From Ohtaekwangia sp036503775 (GTDB taxonomy: Bacteria; Bacteroidota; Bacteroidia; Cytophagales; Cyclobacteriaceae), in assembly GCA_036503775.1 (NCBI GenBank), contig DASXWH010000170.1:1-64000 (forward strand): a DNA stretch of 64,000 nt, given 5' to 3'. Positions 8,683-18,279 of this stretch are shown piece by piece (within the stretch, counting starts at the first letter, position 1; each line of letters begins with the position of its first letter). The notes under the pieces are model-generated. The model had not been told where the DNA came from and did not search any database. It saw nothing but the letters and a program-made list of their open reading frames with translations. Made by a program: the position numbers and the translations under genes.

Positions 8683-10044
8683 ATGAAGTATTTTCAATTC
8701 AAAGGATTGCTGATGGAAGAAGGATGGGTTTCACCAGCCTATGTTGGTGTTGACGATTCAGGATTAATTCATTATCTATCCGAAGTCCCTCCTGCCAATG
8801 CAATACCTATTGAATATGTAAAAGGCCTTGCGCTTCCCGGATTTCAAAATGCGCACTCACATGCTTTTCAGTTTGCGATGGCGGGTATGGCAGAGATTCA
8901 TCAACCGGGTTCTTCAGACGATTTTTGGAGTTGGCGCGAAGCGATGTATAAATGTGCTATGCTGATGGAACCAGATCAAATGGAAGCTGTTGCTGCCATG
9001 TTGTATGTGGAGATGCTTCGAAAAGGCTACACACATGTTGCAGAATTTCATTATCTGCACCACGATAAAAACGGAAAGCCCTATGCAAATCTGGCTGAAA
9101 TGGGAGAACGTCTTCTTGCAGCCGCCACGACAGCCGGAATAAAAATTACACTTGTGCCCGTATTTTATCAGCGGGGAGGATTTGGATTGCCTCCTCAGGC
9201 AAGACAGATAAGATTTATTTCGAAAACTATTGATGAATATTTTCACTTACTGGATGATACCTCACAGATTGTTGCGCAAAACCAACACGCCAGATTAGGT
9301 TTTGGTGTGCATTCTCTTCGTGCTGTTGATGCTGACGATATCGTCAGGACTTATGAACAGGGACCGAAAAACATCCCCTTTCATCTCCACGCAGCTGAAC
9401 AATTAAAAGAAGTTGAAGATTGTTTGTCCACATTAAAACAAAGACCAGTTGAATGGTTGCTGAACCACCTTCCGCTGGATGAACAATTCCACCTGGTACA
9501 CTGTACTCACCTGGATGATGCTGAAGTAATTCAGCTGGGTAAAAGCAAAGCAAACGTGGTGCTATGCCCGGGCACTGAGGGTAATTTGGGTGATGGGATT
9601 TTCCGGTTGAAAGATTTCGCTAAAGAAAATGGCAGGTGGTCTATCGGAACAGATAGCCACATAAGTCTCAATCCTGTTGAAGATCTGCGATGGCTTGATT
9701 ATGCCCAACGCCTGGTTTCACATAAAAGAAACACTTTTGATAATGGAGCGTCAACCTTGCTGAACAAAACATTGAGATCCGGAAGATTAGCAATGGGTAA
9801 TTCAGCAGATAAATATTTTAAAGTAGGGCAACCCCTGGATGCTGTAATTTATGATATGGATAGCCCGTTGCTGACACAACCAAATCAGCGACATTGGCTG
9901 CCAACTATTATTTATACAGCAGATTCCGCGGCCATCAAGGGAACTTTGGTTAACGGAAAGTGGGTTGTGAAAAATGCCATGCATGTTAACGGTGATGAAA
10001 TCCAAAAGGAGTTTGTAAAGCATTCTATAAATCTTCATGGATAA
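8683..10044 (+). CDS. hutF: Formimidoylglutamate deiminase HutF
   Basis: An amidohydrolase-superfamily enzyme converting N-formimino-L-glutamate to N-formyl-L-glutamate plus ammonia. The metal ligands and family signature are visible: NAHSHAFQ (HxH motif), the SWREAMYK motif typical of HutF, FHLHAAEQ, VHCTHL and GTDSHISLNP with the catalytic Asp. At 453 residues it is full length and has no signal peptide. It is preceded by the N-formylglutamate amidohydrolase gene, so the two catalyse consecutive reactions. Its last 8 bases overlap the start of the acetyltransferase gene. Confidence 0.92.
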   Translation: MKYFQFKGLLMEEGWVSPAYVGVDDSGLIHYLSEVPPANAIPIEYVKGLALPGFQNAHSHAFQFAMAGMAEIHQPGSSDDFWSWREAMYKCAMLMEPDQMEAVAAMLYVEMLRKGYTHVAEFHYLHHDKNGKPYANLAEMGERLLAAATTAGIKITLVPVFYQRGGFGLPPQARQIRFISKTIDEYFHLLDDTSQIVAQNQHARLGFGVHSLRAVDADDIVRTYEQGPKNIPFHLHAAEQLKEVEDCLSTLKQRPVEWLLNHLPLDEQFHLVHCTHLDDAEVIQLGKSKANVVLCPGTEGNLGDGIFRLKDFAKENGRWSIGTDSHISLNPVEDLRWLDYAQRLVSHKRNTFDNGASTLLNKTLRSGRLAMGNSADKYFKVGQPLDAVIYDMDSPLLTQPNQRHWLPTIIYTADSAAIKGTLVNGKWVVKNAMHVNGDEIQKEFVKHSINLHG

Positions 10045-10525
10045 AGTTGTCACGATACGAAAAGTAACATCAGCGGACAATCCTGCATTAGCTAAAATTA
10101 TCAGAACCGTGATGCCGGAGTTTGGTGCCGGAGGCGCGGGGTTTGCCATTCATGATAAAGAGGTAGATGACATTTCAGGAGCTTTTAATCAACTGCGGTG
10201 CGCTTATTTTGTGTGTGAAGTTAATGGAGTGGTCTTAGGTGGAGGAGGGGTTGCTCCCCTGGCTGGTGGAGATGATTTTATATGCGAGCTTAAAAAAATG
10301 TATTTTCTGCCGGAAGGAAGAGGCCTGGGACTGGGTCAAAAGATTTTAACGGTCTGCCTGAAATCTGCTAAGGAATTGAGATACGCAGAATGTTATTTAG
10401 AGACGTTCAATACCATGAACCTCGCCATGAAGCTATATGAAAGAAATGGATTTGAAAAAATTACTGGACCTCTTGGAAACACAGGTCACTTTGCATGTGA
10501 TGTTTTTTACAAACTGAAGTTATAA
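10037..10525 (+). CDS. GNAT family N-acetyltransferase
   Basis: A 162-residue single-domain acetyltransferase. The acetyl-CoA-binding motif A is seen as LPEGRGLGLGQKIL (Q/RxxGxG/A type), preceded by a beta strand with a Gly-rich turn (VLGGGGVAPL) and followed by the motif B segment MNLAMKLYERNGFEK. It starts inside the 3' end of hutF (8-base overlap), so it is likely translated from the same message, but a role in histidine catabolism is not implied by its sequence. The substrate is unknown; similar proteins are often annotated only as GNAT enzymes. The gene ends 12 bases from the convergent giant gene. Confidence 0.85.
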   Translation: MDKVVTIRKVTSADNPALAKIIRTVMPEFGAGGAGFAIHDKEVDDISGAFNQLRCAYFVCEVNGVVLGGGGVAPLAGGDDFICELKKMYFLPEGRGLGLGQKILTVCLKSAKELRYAECYLETFNTMNLAMKLYERNGFEKITGPLGNTGHFACDVFYKLKL

Positions 10526-10537
10526 AAGCCGGCCAGA

Positions 10538-13500
10538 TCAGAAGCCATCATCATCTTCTTTTTTCTTCTCCTCCTCTTCTTTAACTTCTTCTTTCTTCTT
10601 TTCAGCTGTCGATCCTTCGCTTAAGCTGTACGGAATGTCAATACCATAGTATTGCTGACGAAAGCGATTAATAAACACCAACGTTTCATCATCACTTCCC
10701 GGAATAAAAGCTACCTCTCCGATTTTTGCCTTACCGGCATTACTCCGCTTGGCGATAACACCATTGAATGTTTCATTCGAAGAATGTACCATAAGCCTGT
10801 TGTCTTCAAACCCAAAGTAGTACCAGGCTTCGGGAGATGCTTTGATGAATACATGAAACACGGGCGCTCCGTCTTCATTTTTCCTGACTTCCATAAAACC
10901 TTCAAATGCTCCGTTGATGTCATTCCGTCCGATGTTTGACATACCAAGCGTTCCTTCACTGTAGAATGATTTATGTTTAGGTGACCATTTAAGGTTCACA
11001 TTTGAAAACACAAGAGGCTTGGCTAATGGTGCTAAGGTGCCCAATGAAACATATCCCTGGAGGCTGCGTTGCTCAAAATCTTTTGCCATGCGCTCACCAA
11101 CAAGGTCTGCGATTTTATACAGTAATTCGGTTTGATCACCCAGACCTTCTTCGGCTCCATCATTTTTGATTACGTCCTGGATTTGCAAAGCCATAATATC
11201 AAAAGCCTGCACTGGTACATTGGTATCCATCATCAGGAAAGAATTCATCCGGATCTCATTGGTCTGCATGTTACCCTGACCGATGGCCGTGGAGGTAATA
11301 TTGAAGTCCTTCGTTCCGTTGAAAAGCTTAACAGGACCTTCAAACCTCACATTCAGATTTTCATCATTGTAGGCAAAAACTTTTCCGGACAAGGAATTGC
11401 CAGCCGCCTTTTCCAGGTTTTCAATTTTAAATTCATTGGAAGCCGTGTCGTAATGAAGCGAGCCGCTCGGGATGAAAAAGTCTTCATCCTCATCCATCTT
11501 TTTGTCGTTGACAAAAGTAATGTAGAGGTCATTGTCTGTTCCGAAATGCAAACCTGCTGTAACCCGTTTGCCTTCTTCCGTTACGGCATTGTCGAAATTC
11601 AGACGTACATCAGTTTCATCACCGGTTTGTGTGTACTTAATCCAGGTGTTGTAATTCTTGATTTTTTTTATGTCCAGTTTTACATAGCCATTCAGCTCCA
11701 GTGCCGGGCGGGTGGCGTACATTACCATATCCCCTTTATAAAACATTCCCGCACCAAGTACCAGTTTTTCTTTGTCTGTAACGGCACCCGTTGCCACAGT
11801 CTGTTGGGTAGCCACTGAATTTTTTCGTTGCGATCTGCGTGACCCTTCTGTTTCCTGAATGGCTTCAAGGTGGAAGTCAGTCATTTTAATGGCAAAGGTA
11901 TCGTTCAGAAAATTTACATACTGATACGTGGCATATCCACTAAACTCTTTCCGTGAAACAATATCCACGACCCCTTCGGTAAGCCGGTGGTATCCATTTA
12001 ATGTATCCAGAATAATGGTGGTGTTTTTCAGTGTTCCTATTTTAGCATTTTCAAGGATCAGTACTTCATTGTTTTCCGGGGTGATCTTGGCATCCGCAAC
12101 AATTATATACGGGATACCACTTACTTTTAATTCCTGCGTCTTCAAATCATACTCTGCTTTTTCAGCATTGAAATAAAGCGAGTCGAGTTCTTTTCGTGTG
12201 GTGTAAAAATATGAATTCTCGATAGGTACATCCGGATCTTTGCTCATGGTGATTTTCTGAGCATTCAGATCCCAACGCATTTCCGGTATTGAAGTCTTGA
12301 ACTGTGCATAGGGAAAATCAATTGCTGCAGCTCCTTCCACCTCGGGGCTTATGTCGGCATAGTTCTGCTCCAGATTAAACTTCAACCGGATGTCCACACC
12401 ACTTAGCAAAGGTTTGTTGGGATCATCTGTTTTTACCTTGAACCTGGCGTGACGTGCGCTGAAATCGTTCGAAGCAAAACTCATATCGCGGGAGATCAGT
12501 TCACTTCCTCGTGTTTCCAGTTTCCCGGCACCGGCAACACCCTGCTTGGAGATAGTCACGGTTCCACGCATCTGGGCGGTTGAATCATAAAAATTGAACG
12601 ACTCTTTCTGATTCTTCAGTTGCATTTTATCTTCTTTGGGCAACCATTTCATCTGGTAGTCTGGCAGCGATGCCTGCGGGAAATTCACCGCGCCAAATTG
12701 TTTTTTGGCAATGGTTGCCCGGCTTCCTTTGGCAATAACAGAGTCAGGGTAGTATACAAAATCATTAGAGGCAACCGTGGCCGCAAGAAATTCTATTTTT
12801 CCGGTTCCGCGTAATCCGCGATTATTTAGTGCAAGCCCTCCGTACATTTTCCCATCGCCATTATAAAGCTGATAACCACTTCGGGGGATAAGGTGATCGA
12901 AGCCTAAAGATTTATCCGGTTGTGAGTGAAGTTTCTCCTTGAAAGTGGGGAACATACCACTGGAAACAAAAGTACCTTCAAAATTTATCGAGGCAGGGTC
13001 TGCATCATTTAAACTGTCAAGCTTGAATGGGGGCACGACAAAAAACATCGATCGGTCGTATACGCCACCCAGTACTTCTTCCCGATCAAAATAAATTACA
13101 CCACCAGAGCTTGCATCAAGCCGGGGGAAGTTTGGAATTTTTCGTTTACCGGACTTATTGTTTGCCTTACTTATAAAAAGTGTTCCTGATTTTTTTGAGG
13201 TATCACCAAGACCACCGGCAGCAGCGGCCGTAGAGTCTGTGCCCACCATGTTATTGTTCAGCTTCCTGCGAATGGACTGACCTTTAGCATTCTTTTCCGT
13301 AACGTAAAAGTTGATAGAGTCAATGTGATTCAGGCTGATGAAAAAGCTATCGTATTTAAGGGTAAAGCCTTTACCACTGATTTCAAAATTTCCGGCATTG
13401 ATCGTGCCATCGAATTTGATATCGCGATTTTGAAGGATAGTGATTACACTGCTATCGGGCTCAATACGAACGTTAAGCGAATCACTTACTTTAAATTCAG

Positions 13501-15343
13501 TTACGCCCCGCACAATCATGTACTGCTTGTTGAAGTTGAGGCTGGCATTGGCAGAACTGTCAATTACAGAGTGGATCTTCAGGTTGTCATAATCCATTTC
13601 TCCACGGCTGGCTTTATAAATCAGTATGGCTTTTTCTTTAACACGAACAATATCGGTTTTAGGATCATAGGTCAATAGTCCTTTCTGCCCCAGAAATTCA
13701 ATGGCGGCTTTGATATCACGCATTTCTTTTTTCGAGAATTGGGCCAGATCGCCTGAATAAAATTCACGCACCCTGTTCTTCATGCAATAGTTTGCTACAA
13801 GCGCAAGTGGATGAAAGGTAAATCCTTCTCCTTTGAGCAACCTGAAGTCTTCAGGATCATAGAAGTCTATTGACTCAATGATCATTGGAACGGTGTTCCG
13901 GCCTCCGTCCGTTAATAGGTCAAGACTGTCAGAATATAAATTCCAACGGATAACATCTGTGGAAAAATCGATGTTGAAAAAACTGGCTGAATACGGAGTG
14001 TGTTTCAACGCTCCCTTGTCTTTTTGCAAATACAATCTTTGTAAACTGTCTTTGCCAAACGTATACCGCATTCGCACGGAAGGATGGGTAATGGAATCAT
14101 TACCCTCTGCTATTTTGATTTTGGTTTTTAATGATGTGATGGTAGAGTCACTGAAAAGAAAATCTGTAGACTGCGCGGTGAATTTCTTTTCACCGTTGTG
14201 AAAGACTTCAATTTTTGAAGGGTCACCTCCAGCTGAAGCACTGGAAATTTTCTTCCCGGTCAATGAAAATCCACCGGTATATTTTACATTTTCATCACCA
14301 AGCCCCTGAATGGCAAGGGTACTTTGATACGATTTGAAGCGTGGATAAGTAGACGGAACGGAGTCCCTTCTTGCCTCGGATTTAAATTCAAATGTGCCCG
14401 GAATCAATCCCGGAGTTTTTCCGACATAATTTAACTTCACAACATCTGCTTTCAGCTCAGCCTTATTCGCCTGGAAGTTGTAAGCCGTAATGGAGCAGTA
14501 AACACTATCCGGACTTAACCCGGCTGCTGACCAATCAAATGTTCCTTCTTCGCCCACAAACAGATTTGATCGCAGGGACAGAGAACCTTTCGTGCCTTTC
14601 AAAAAAACAGAATCGTAACGGGTGACAAAATTCAACGTTACCCTGCTGAATTTTAGTACAGGCCCTTCAATGATCGGCTGAGGGGCTGGGTTCATCCAAA
14701 GCGGAGCTTCTGAAAGGTATGAATCAGCGGATGCTTCTCCGGTCGAATCATAGTAATCATCAGCAGGGGGTGGATTCTCGGTATAGTTATCCTGAGACTC
14801 TTCAACGGAAGCGGTCGTATCGCTCATGTCAAAAAAGGCTGGCGCTGGTGCTATGTAATCGAAAGTGTAGTCGTCATCGCTGGCATACAACCGGAATGAT
14901 CTTTCATAATGTAGGGCGTGATATTGAAAGAAGGTCCGGGCGGTCTGGAAGAAATTCTGAATGGCTGCCGGTTTCTCGTTTTCAATCACCTGAGAGCTCA
15001 CCTTCAGGAAGCTTGATATTTTAGCATTATCCGCATGCTCAATACTAACAGCATTTGCCAACGCCCCAAAGTAGCTGATCAATGTGGGCTTGAGTGGTAG
15101 CTTTTTCTTCCGCATCAGGCGCACTTGTTTCTGAATCAGAATCTGCTGATCAACGCCAAAACTTCCCCAGCCAGAAGCAAAACTGCTTCCGATGACTGAT
15201 GCATCAACGTTTCGGGTATTTTCCAGAACTATCCGGACGCTATCCGGAAATCCTAAGGGGATTGTATTATCAGCTTTCTGGGCCGTTACCGGGATTACTA
15301 AAAAACCCCAAAAAATGAAAAGGTATATGGTGACCTGCTTCAC
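10538..15343 (-). CDS. Giant secreted protein with OstA/LptA-like stretches, unknown function (1601 aa)
   Basis: The protein starts with a clean signal peptide (cleavage after PVTAQ). An alpha-helical N-terminal section of about 170 residues is followed by an acidic linker, then more than 1300 residues of mainly beta-strand sequence. Many short units recur with the form D-S-(hydrophobic)-x-(F/Y), for example YDSVFLKG, YDSFFISL and LDSLYFNAEKAEYDL. The stretch FNAEKAEYDLKTQELKVSGI followed by VADAKITPENNEV is reminiscent of OstA/LptA-type beta-jellyroll repeats that carry lipid in the periplasm, but this is resemblance, not identification. The tail is a Lys/Glu/Asp-rich low-complexity segment ending DDDGF. 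No lipobox, T9SS sorting tail or transmembrane anchor is evident. It is monocistronic. Inference: a large envelope structural or lipid-handling protein. Confidence 0.75.
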   Translation of the reverse strand: MKQVTIYLFIFWGFLVIPVTAQKADNTIPLGFPDSVRIVLENTRNVDASVIGSSFASGWGSFGVDQQILIQKQVRLMRKKKLPLKPTLISYFGALANAVSIEHADNAKISSFLKVSSQVIENEKPAAIQNFFQTARTFFQYHALHYERSFRLYASDDDYTFDYIAPAPAFFDMSDTTASVEESQDNYTENPPPADDYYDSTGEASADSYLSEAPLWMNPAPQPIIEGPVLKFSRVTLNFVTRYDSVFLKGTKGSLSLRSNLFVGEEGTFDWSAAGLSPDSVYCSITAYNFQANKAELKADVVKLNYVGKTPGLIPGTFEFKSEARRDSVPSTYPRFKSYQSTLAIQGLGDENVKYTGGFSLTGKKISSASAGGDPSKIEVFHNGEKKFTAQSTDFLFSDSTITSLKTKIKIAEGNDSITHPSVRMRYTFGKDSLQRLYLQKDKGALKHTPYSASFFNIDFSTDVIRWNLYSDSLDLLTDGGRNTVPMIIESIDFYDPEDFRLLKGEGFTFHPLALVANYCMKNRVREFYSGDLAQFSKKEMRDIKAAIEFLGQKGLLTYDPKTDIVRVKEKAILIYKASRGEMDYDNLKIHSVIDSSANASLNFNKQYMIVRGVTEFKVSDSLNVRIEPDSSVITILQNRDIKFDGTINAGNFEISGKGFTLKYDSFFISLNHIDSINFYVTEKNAKGQSIRRKLNNNMVGTDSTAAAAGGLGDTSKKSGTLFISKANNKSGKRKIPNFPRLDASSGGVIYFDREEVLGGVYDRSMFFVVPPFKLDSLNDADPASINFEGTFVSSGMFPTFKEKLHSQPDKSLGFDHLIPRSGYQLYNGDGKMYGGLALNNRGLRGTGKIEFLAATVASNDFVYYPDSVIAKGSRATIAKKQFGAVNFPQASLPDYQMKWLPKEDKMQLKNQKESFNFYDSTAQMRGTVTISKQGVAGAGKLETRGSELISRDMSFASNDFSARHARFKVKTDDPNKPLLSGVDIRLKFNLEQNYADISPEVEGAAAIDFPYAQFKTSIPEMRWDLNAQKITMSKDPDVPIENSYFYTTRKELDSLYFNAEKAEYDLKTQELKVSGIPYIIVADAKITPENNEVLILENAKIGTLKNTTIILDTLNGYHRLTEGVVDIVSRKEFSGYATYQYVNFLNDTFAIKMTDFHLEAIQETEGSRRSQRKNSVATQQTVATGAVTDKEKLVLGAGMFYKGDMVMYATRPALELNGYVKLDIKKIKNYNTWIKYTQTGDETDVRLNFDNAVTEEGKRVTAGLHFGTDNDLYITFVNDKKMDEDEDFFIPSGSLHYDTASNEFKIENLEKAAGNSLSGKVFAYNDENLNVRFEGPVKLFNGTKDFNITSTAIGQGNMQTNEIRMNSFLMMDTNVPVQAFDIMALQIQDVIKNDGAEEGLGDQTELLYKIADLVGERMAKDFEQRSLQGYVSLGTLAPLAKPLVFSNVNLKWSPKHKSFYSEGTLGMSNIGRNDINGAFEGFMEVRKNEDGAPVFHVFIKASPEAWYYFGFEDNRLMVHSSNETFNGVIAKRSNAGKAKIGEVAFIPGSDDETLVFINRFRQQYYGIDIPYSLSEGSTAEKKKEEVKEEEEKKKEDDDGF

Positions 15344-15496
15344 GGAATCTAAAACCTTGAAATTCGGAAATTATGGTTAAATAAGCTAAAAATGAGCTGT
15401 TAGCTAAACGCTGAAAACCGGAGATACTGATCCTGAAGGTTAATTTCTTTATTTAATTCCAATACCGACATTGGTGGCTGTAGTGCAACCCTCAAA

Positions 15497-16219
15497 ATGA
15501 CTCAAAAGAATATAAGCGGAAAGATTTTTCTGATCCCAAATGTTATTGCCGATGATACCCAGGCAAAGGTTCTTTCACGGCAGATTCTCGAAATTCTACC
15601 GGGAATCAATTATTTTCTGGTTGAGGACGTCCGCACGGCAAGACGTTTTTTAAGCAGCCTGAAAGTTTACAATTCGGTCGAGGGACTAAAATTTGAAGTG
15701 CTGAATAAAGATACCCGGATTGATGCTTTAGGAAAATTGCTTCAGCCTGTCGTGGAGGGCGCTGACGTTGGTATCATTTCTGAGTCGGGTTGCCCGGGCG
15801 TAGCTGATCCGGGAGCGCTAGCGGTCAGGTTTGCCCATGAACACGGTATTCAGGTGATTCCACTGGTTGGACCGTCCTCACTATTATTGGCGTTAATGGC
15901 TTCGGGGCTTAATGGACAACGTTTTGCCTTTCATGGTTATCTTCCCATTGACAGTAAGGAAGCCGGAGACGCGATAAAAGCTTATGAAAAGGAATCCAGA
16001 GCAAAAAAACAGACGCAGGTTTTCATTGAAACACCTTACCGGAACAATCAGTTATTCCAGACGTTGGTAAAGAATCTTCAGGATCAGACCCGGCTGTGCG
16101 TTGCTTTTAACATCACTGGCACAGATGAGTCGATTCGAACGTTAGCGGTAAGCCAATGGAAATCGATTAAACCTGAATACCCCAAAGCGCCTGCCGTGTT
16201 TCTCTTTCTGGCAGAATAA
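15497..16219 (+). CDS. SAM-dependent methyltransferase, RsmI/tetrapyrrole-methylase family
   Basis: A 240-residue protein of the tetrapyrrole (corrin/porphyrin) methylase fold, closest by eye to the rRNA 2'-O-methyltransferase RsmI branch. Seen are the opening GKIFLIPNVI, a central ISESGCPGVADPGA loop (the SAM-binding region of the family, usually SDAGTPGISDPG) and VGPSSLLLALMASGLNGQRFAFHGYLP. Compared with canonical RsmI the first motif (GTLYVVATPIGN) is altered and the C-terminal HTH-like region is absent. It may therefore be the Bacteroidota RsmI paralogue whose target RNA is not established. It precedes metK, which makes its methyl donor, by 73 bases, but a metK promoter box lies between them. 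Confidence 0.82.
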   Translation: MTQKNISGKIFLIPNVIADDTQAKVLSRQILEILPGINYFLVEDVRTARRFLSSLKVYNSVEGLKFEVLNKDTRIDALGKLLQPVVEGADVGIISESGCPGVADPGALAVRFAHEHGIQVIPLVGPSSLLLALMASGLNGQRFAFHGYLPIDSKEAGDAIKAYEKESRAKKQTQVFIETPYRNNQLFQTLVKNLQDQTRLCVAFNITGTDESIRTLAVSQWKSIKPEYPKAPAVFLFLAE

Positions 16220-16237
16220 GTCTGTTCATACCTGATT

Positions 16238-16266
16238 TTGGTTTTACAGTTTTCAACCTAAATTTG
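16238..16266 (+). promoter_or_regulatory. Putative Bacteroidota-type promoter of metK
   Basis: A -33 TTG (16238-16240) and a -7 box TAAATTTG (16259-16266), separated by 18 bases, match the TTG/TAnnTTTG promoter pattern known for Bacteroidota primary sigma factors. The box lies 26 bases before the metK ATG. Recognised by eye only. Confidence 0.55.
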
Positions 16267-16292
16267 TCGCTTCAAAAAATAAATAAAAGAAC

Positions 16293-17552
16293 ATGCCTTA
16301 CTTATTTACCTCCGAGTCTGTTTCAGAAGGTCACCCGGACAAAGTAGCTGACCAGGTTTCAGACGCGTTGATCGATTATTTTTTAGCCTATGACCCGAAT
16401 TCAAAAGTTGCCTGCGAAACCCTTGTAACTACGGGCCAGGTTGTTTTGGCAGGTGAGGTAAAATCAGAAGCATACCTGGATGTACAGGACATTGCACGTG
16501 AAGTGATCCGTAAGATCGGATATACCAAGAGTGAATACATGTTTGAGGCAAACTCATGCGGTATTCTTTCAGCCATTCACGAGCAATCACCCGACATCAA
16601 TCAGGGCGTTGTACGCAGAAAGAAAGAAGACCAGGGTGCCGGTGATCAGGGTATGATGTTTGGATATGCCACCAGCGAAACGGATAATTATATGCCGCTT
16701 CCCCTGGAGCTTGCTCATTCTTTGCTTCGCGAATTGTCTATCATTCGCAAAGAAGGTAAGGTGATGAACTATTTACGTCCGGATGCCAAATCGCAGGTTA
16801 CTATTGAATATAGTGATGACAATAAACCTCAGCGTATTGACACCATCGTGATCTCAACACAACACGATGATTTTGCCAAAGACGCAGTGATGCTGGCTAA
16901 GATCAAAGAAGATGTGATCAACATTGTTGTGCCGCGGGTAATGAAAAAACTTCCGAAGCGCGTTCAAAAGCTTTTCGGTGCGGATATCAAATATCATGTT
17001 AACCCAACCGGCAAATTTGTAATTGGTGGTCCTCATGGTGATACGGGTTTGACAGGCCGTAAGATTATTGTTGATACATACGGAGGTAAGGGTGCTCATG
17101 GAGGAGGTGCTTTCTCCGGAAAGGATCCTTCAAAAGTTGACCGTTCTGCAGCTTACGCTACGCGTCACATTGCAAAAAATCTGGTAGCCGCTGGGGTATG
17201 TGATGAAGTACTCGTACAGGTGGCTTACGCCATTGGAGTAGCTCAACCCGTTGGATTATACGTGAACACGTATGGCACAGCGAAGGTAGATGCAAATGAC
17301 GGAGAGATTGCAAAACGCATTTCTAAGATCTTTGACATGCGACCTTACTTTATTGAGCAGCGCTTCAGCCTGAGAACACCTATCTATTCGGAAACAGCAG
17401 CCTATGGCCACATGGGTCGTGAACCGAAAGTGGTTGAGAAGATTTTCAACAAAGGAAAAGCAAGTGAGAAAAAGGTTAAGGTGGAGTTATTCCCATGGGA
17501 GAAACTCGATTATGTTGATGCTGTAAAAAAAGCATTCAAAATAAAAGACTAA
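16293..17552 (+). CDS. metK: S-adenosylmethionine synthetase
   Basis: Makes S-adenosylmethionine from methionine and ATP in the cytosol. Family signatures are intact: SEGHPDKVADQVSDA near the N terminus, GAGDQGMMFGYA in the middle and GGGAFSGKDPSKVDRSAAY in the C-terminal third, the two standard metK motifs. At 419 residues it is slightly longer than E. coli MetK (about 384), as is usual in Bacteroidota. It has its own likely promoter and ends at a strong hairpin terminator, so it is probably expressed alone. Two neighbouring genes (RsmI-like and TrmH-like) encode SAM users. Confidence 0.98.
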   Translation: MPYLFTSESVSEGHPDKVADQVSDALIDYFLAYDPNSKVACETLVTTGQVVLAGEVKSEAYLDVQDIAREVIRKIGYTKSEYMFEANSCGILSAIHEQSPDINQGVVRRKKEDQGAGDQGMMFGYATSETDNYMPLPLELAHSLLRELSIIRKEGKVMNYLRPDAKSQVTIEYSDDNKPQRIDTIVISTQHDDFAKDAVMLAKIKEDVINIVVPRVMKKLPKRVQKLFGADIKYHVNPTGKFVIGGPHGDTGLTGRKIIVDTYGGKGAHGGGAFSGKDPSKVDRSAAYATRHIAKNLVAAGVCDEVLVQVAYAIGVAQPVGLYVNTYGTAKVDANDGEIAKRISKIFDMRPYFIEQRFSLRTPIYSETAAYGHMGREPKVVEKIFNKGKASEKKVKVELFPWEKLDYVDAVKKAFKIKD

Positions 17553-17572
17553 GACTTTCAGAAATAAAAATG

Positions 17573-17606
17573 AAAAGAGCGGTGAACATTCACCGCTCTT
17601 TTTTTT
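17573..17606. terminator. Bidirectional Rho-independent terminator between metK and TrmH-like gene
   Basis: A perfect 11-base stem (17576-17586 pairing with 17589-17599) is flanked by A residues on the left and an eight-T run on the right, so it can end transcripts from both convergent genes. Confidence 0.88.
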
Positions 17607-17609
17607 GGG

Positions 17610-18146
17610 TTACGCTTTCAGGATCATTTTTCGAAAAAATTCCCACACCACGATGCCGAGGCAAACAGAGATATTAAGCGAATGCTTTGTGCCATGCTGT
17701 GGAACTTCCAGAGACAAGTCAGCCTCTTCGACCACAGCATCACTTACTCCATCTACTTCATTGCCAAAAACGAGCGCGTATTTTTCAGTGAGAACAGGCT
17801 TAAACTGTTGTAATGAAGTGCTGTGCGTGGTCTGCTCAACAACAACAATCTTATAGCCTTCTGATTTAAGCTGCGTGACTATTGCCTTTGGATCTTCATG
17901 GTATTTCCAGGCTACAGACTCCGTGGCGCCCAGGGCAGTCTTTTGAATTTCCCGATGTGGAGGAGTTCCGGTAATACCGGTAAGAAAAATTTGTTCAATA
18001 CGAAAAGCATCTGCTGTACGAAATGCTGACCCAACGTTATGTAGACTACGGATATTATCCAGCACGATACACACCGGCAGCTTGTCAGCGTCCTTAAATT
18101 CATCAATGCTGATTCGTCCGAGTTCTTCGAGTTTAAGTTTTTTCAT
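17610..18146 (-). CDS. TrmH/SpoU family RNA 2'-O-methyltransferase
   Basis: A 178-residue SPOUT-class methyltransferase that should methylate a tRNA or rRNA ribose using SAM. The three SpoU motifs are present: LDNIRSLHNVGSAFRTADAF (motif 1 with the catalytic Arg), ALVFGNEVDGVS (motif 2) and VPQHGTKHSLNISV (motif 3, the SAM-binding knot). It lacks the N-terminal substrate-binding domain of RlmB-type enzymes and is close to the minimal size of TrmH or TrmL. The RNA target cannot be decided from sequence. It converges on metK across a shared terminator. Confidence 0.9.
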   Translation of the reverse strand: MKKLKLEELGRISIDEFKDADKLPVCIVLDNIRSLHNVGSAFRTADAFRIEQIFLTGITGTPPHREIQKTALGATESVAWKYHEDPKAIVTQLKSEGYKIVVVEQTTHSTSLQQFKPVLTEKYALVFGNEVDGVSDAVVEEADLSLEVPQHGTKHSLNISVCLGIVVWEFFRKMILKA

Positions 18147-18279
18147 CTGCTGTTATTGGAAGCGCTGATCATCGATTAATCAGCTTACAACAGTACAAAC
18201 TTACGTGCAGATTTATTTAAATAATAGTACATTCGTTTGATGCTTAGTTACGTGCTGTTGTGCCTAAAAAATTCACGCC

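Noticed and set aside
11132..11818. 228-residue plus-strand ORF inside the giant gene
   Set aside because: It is antisense to the beta-rich protein, with irregular composition and no motif.
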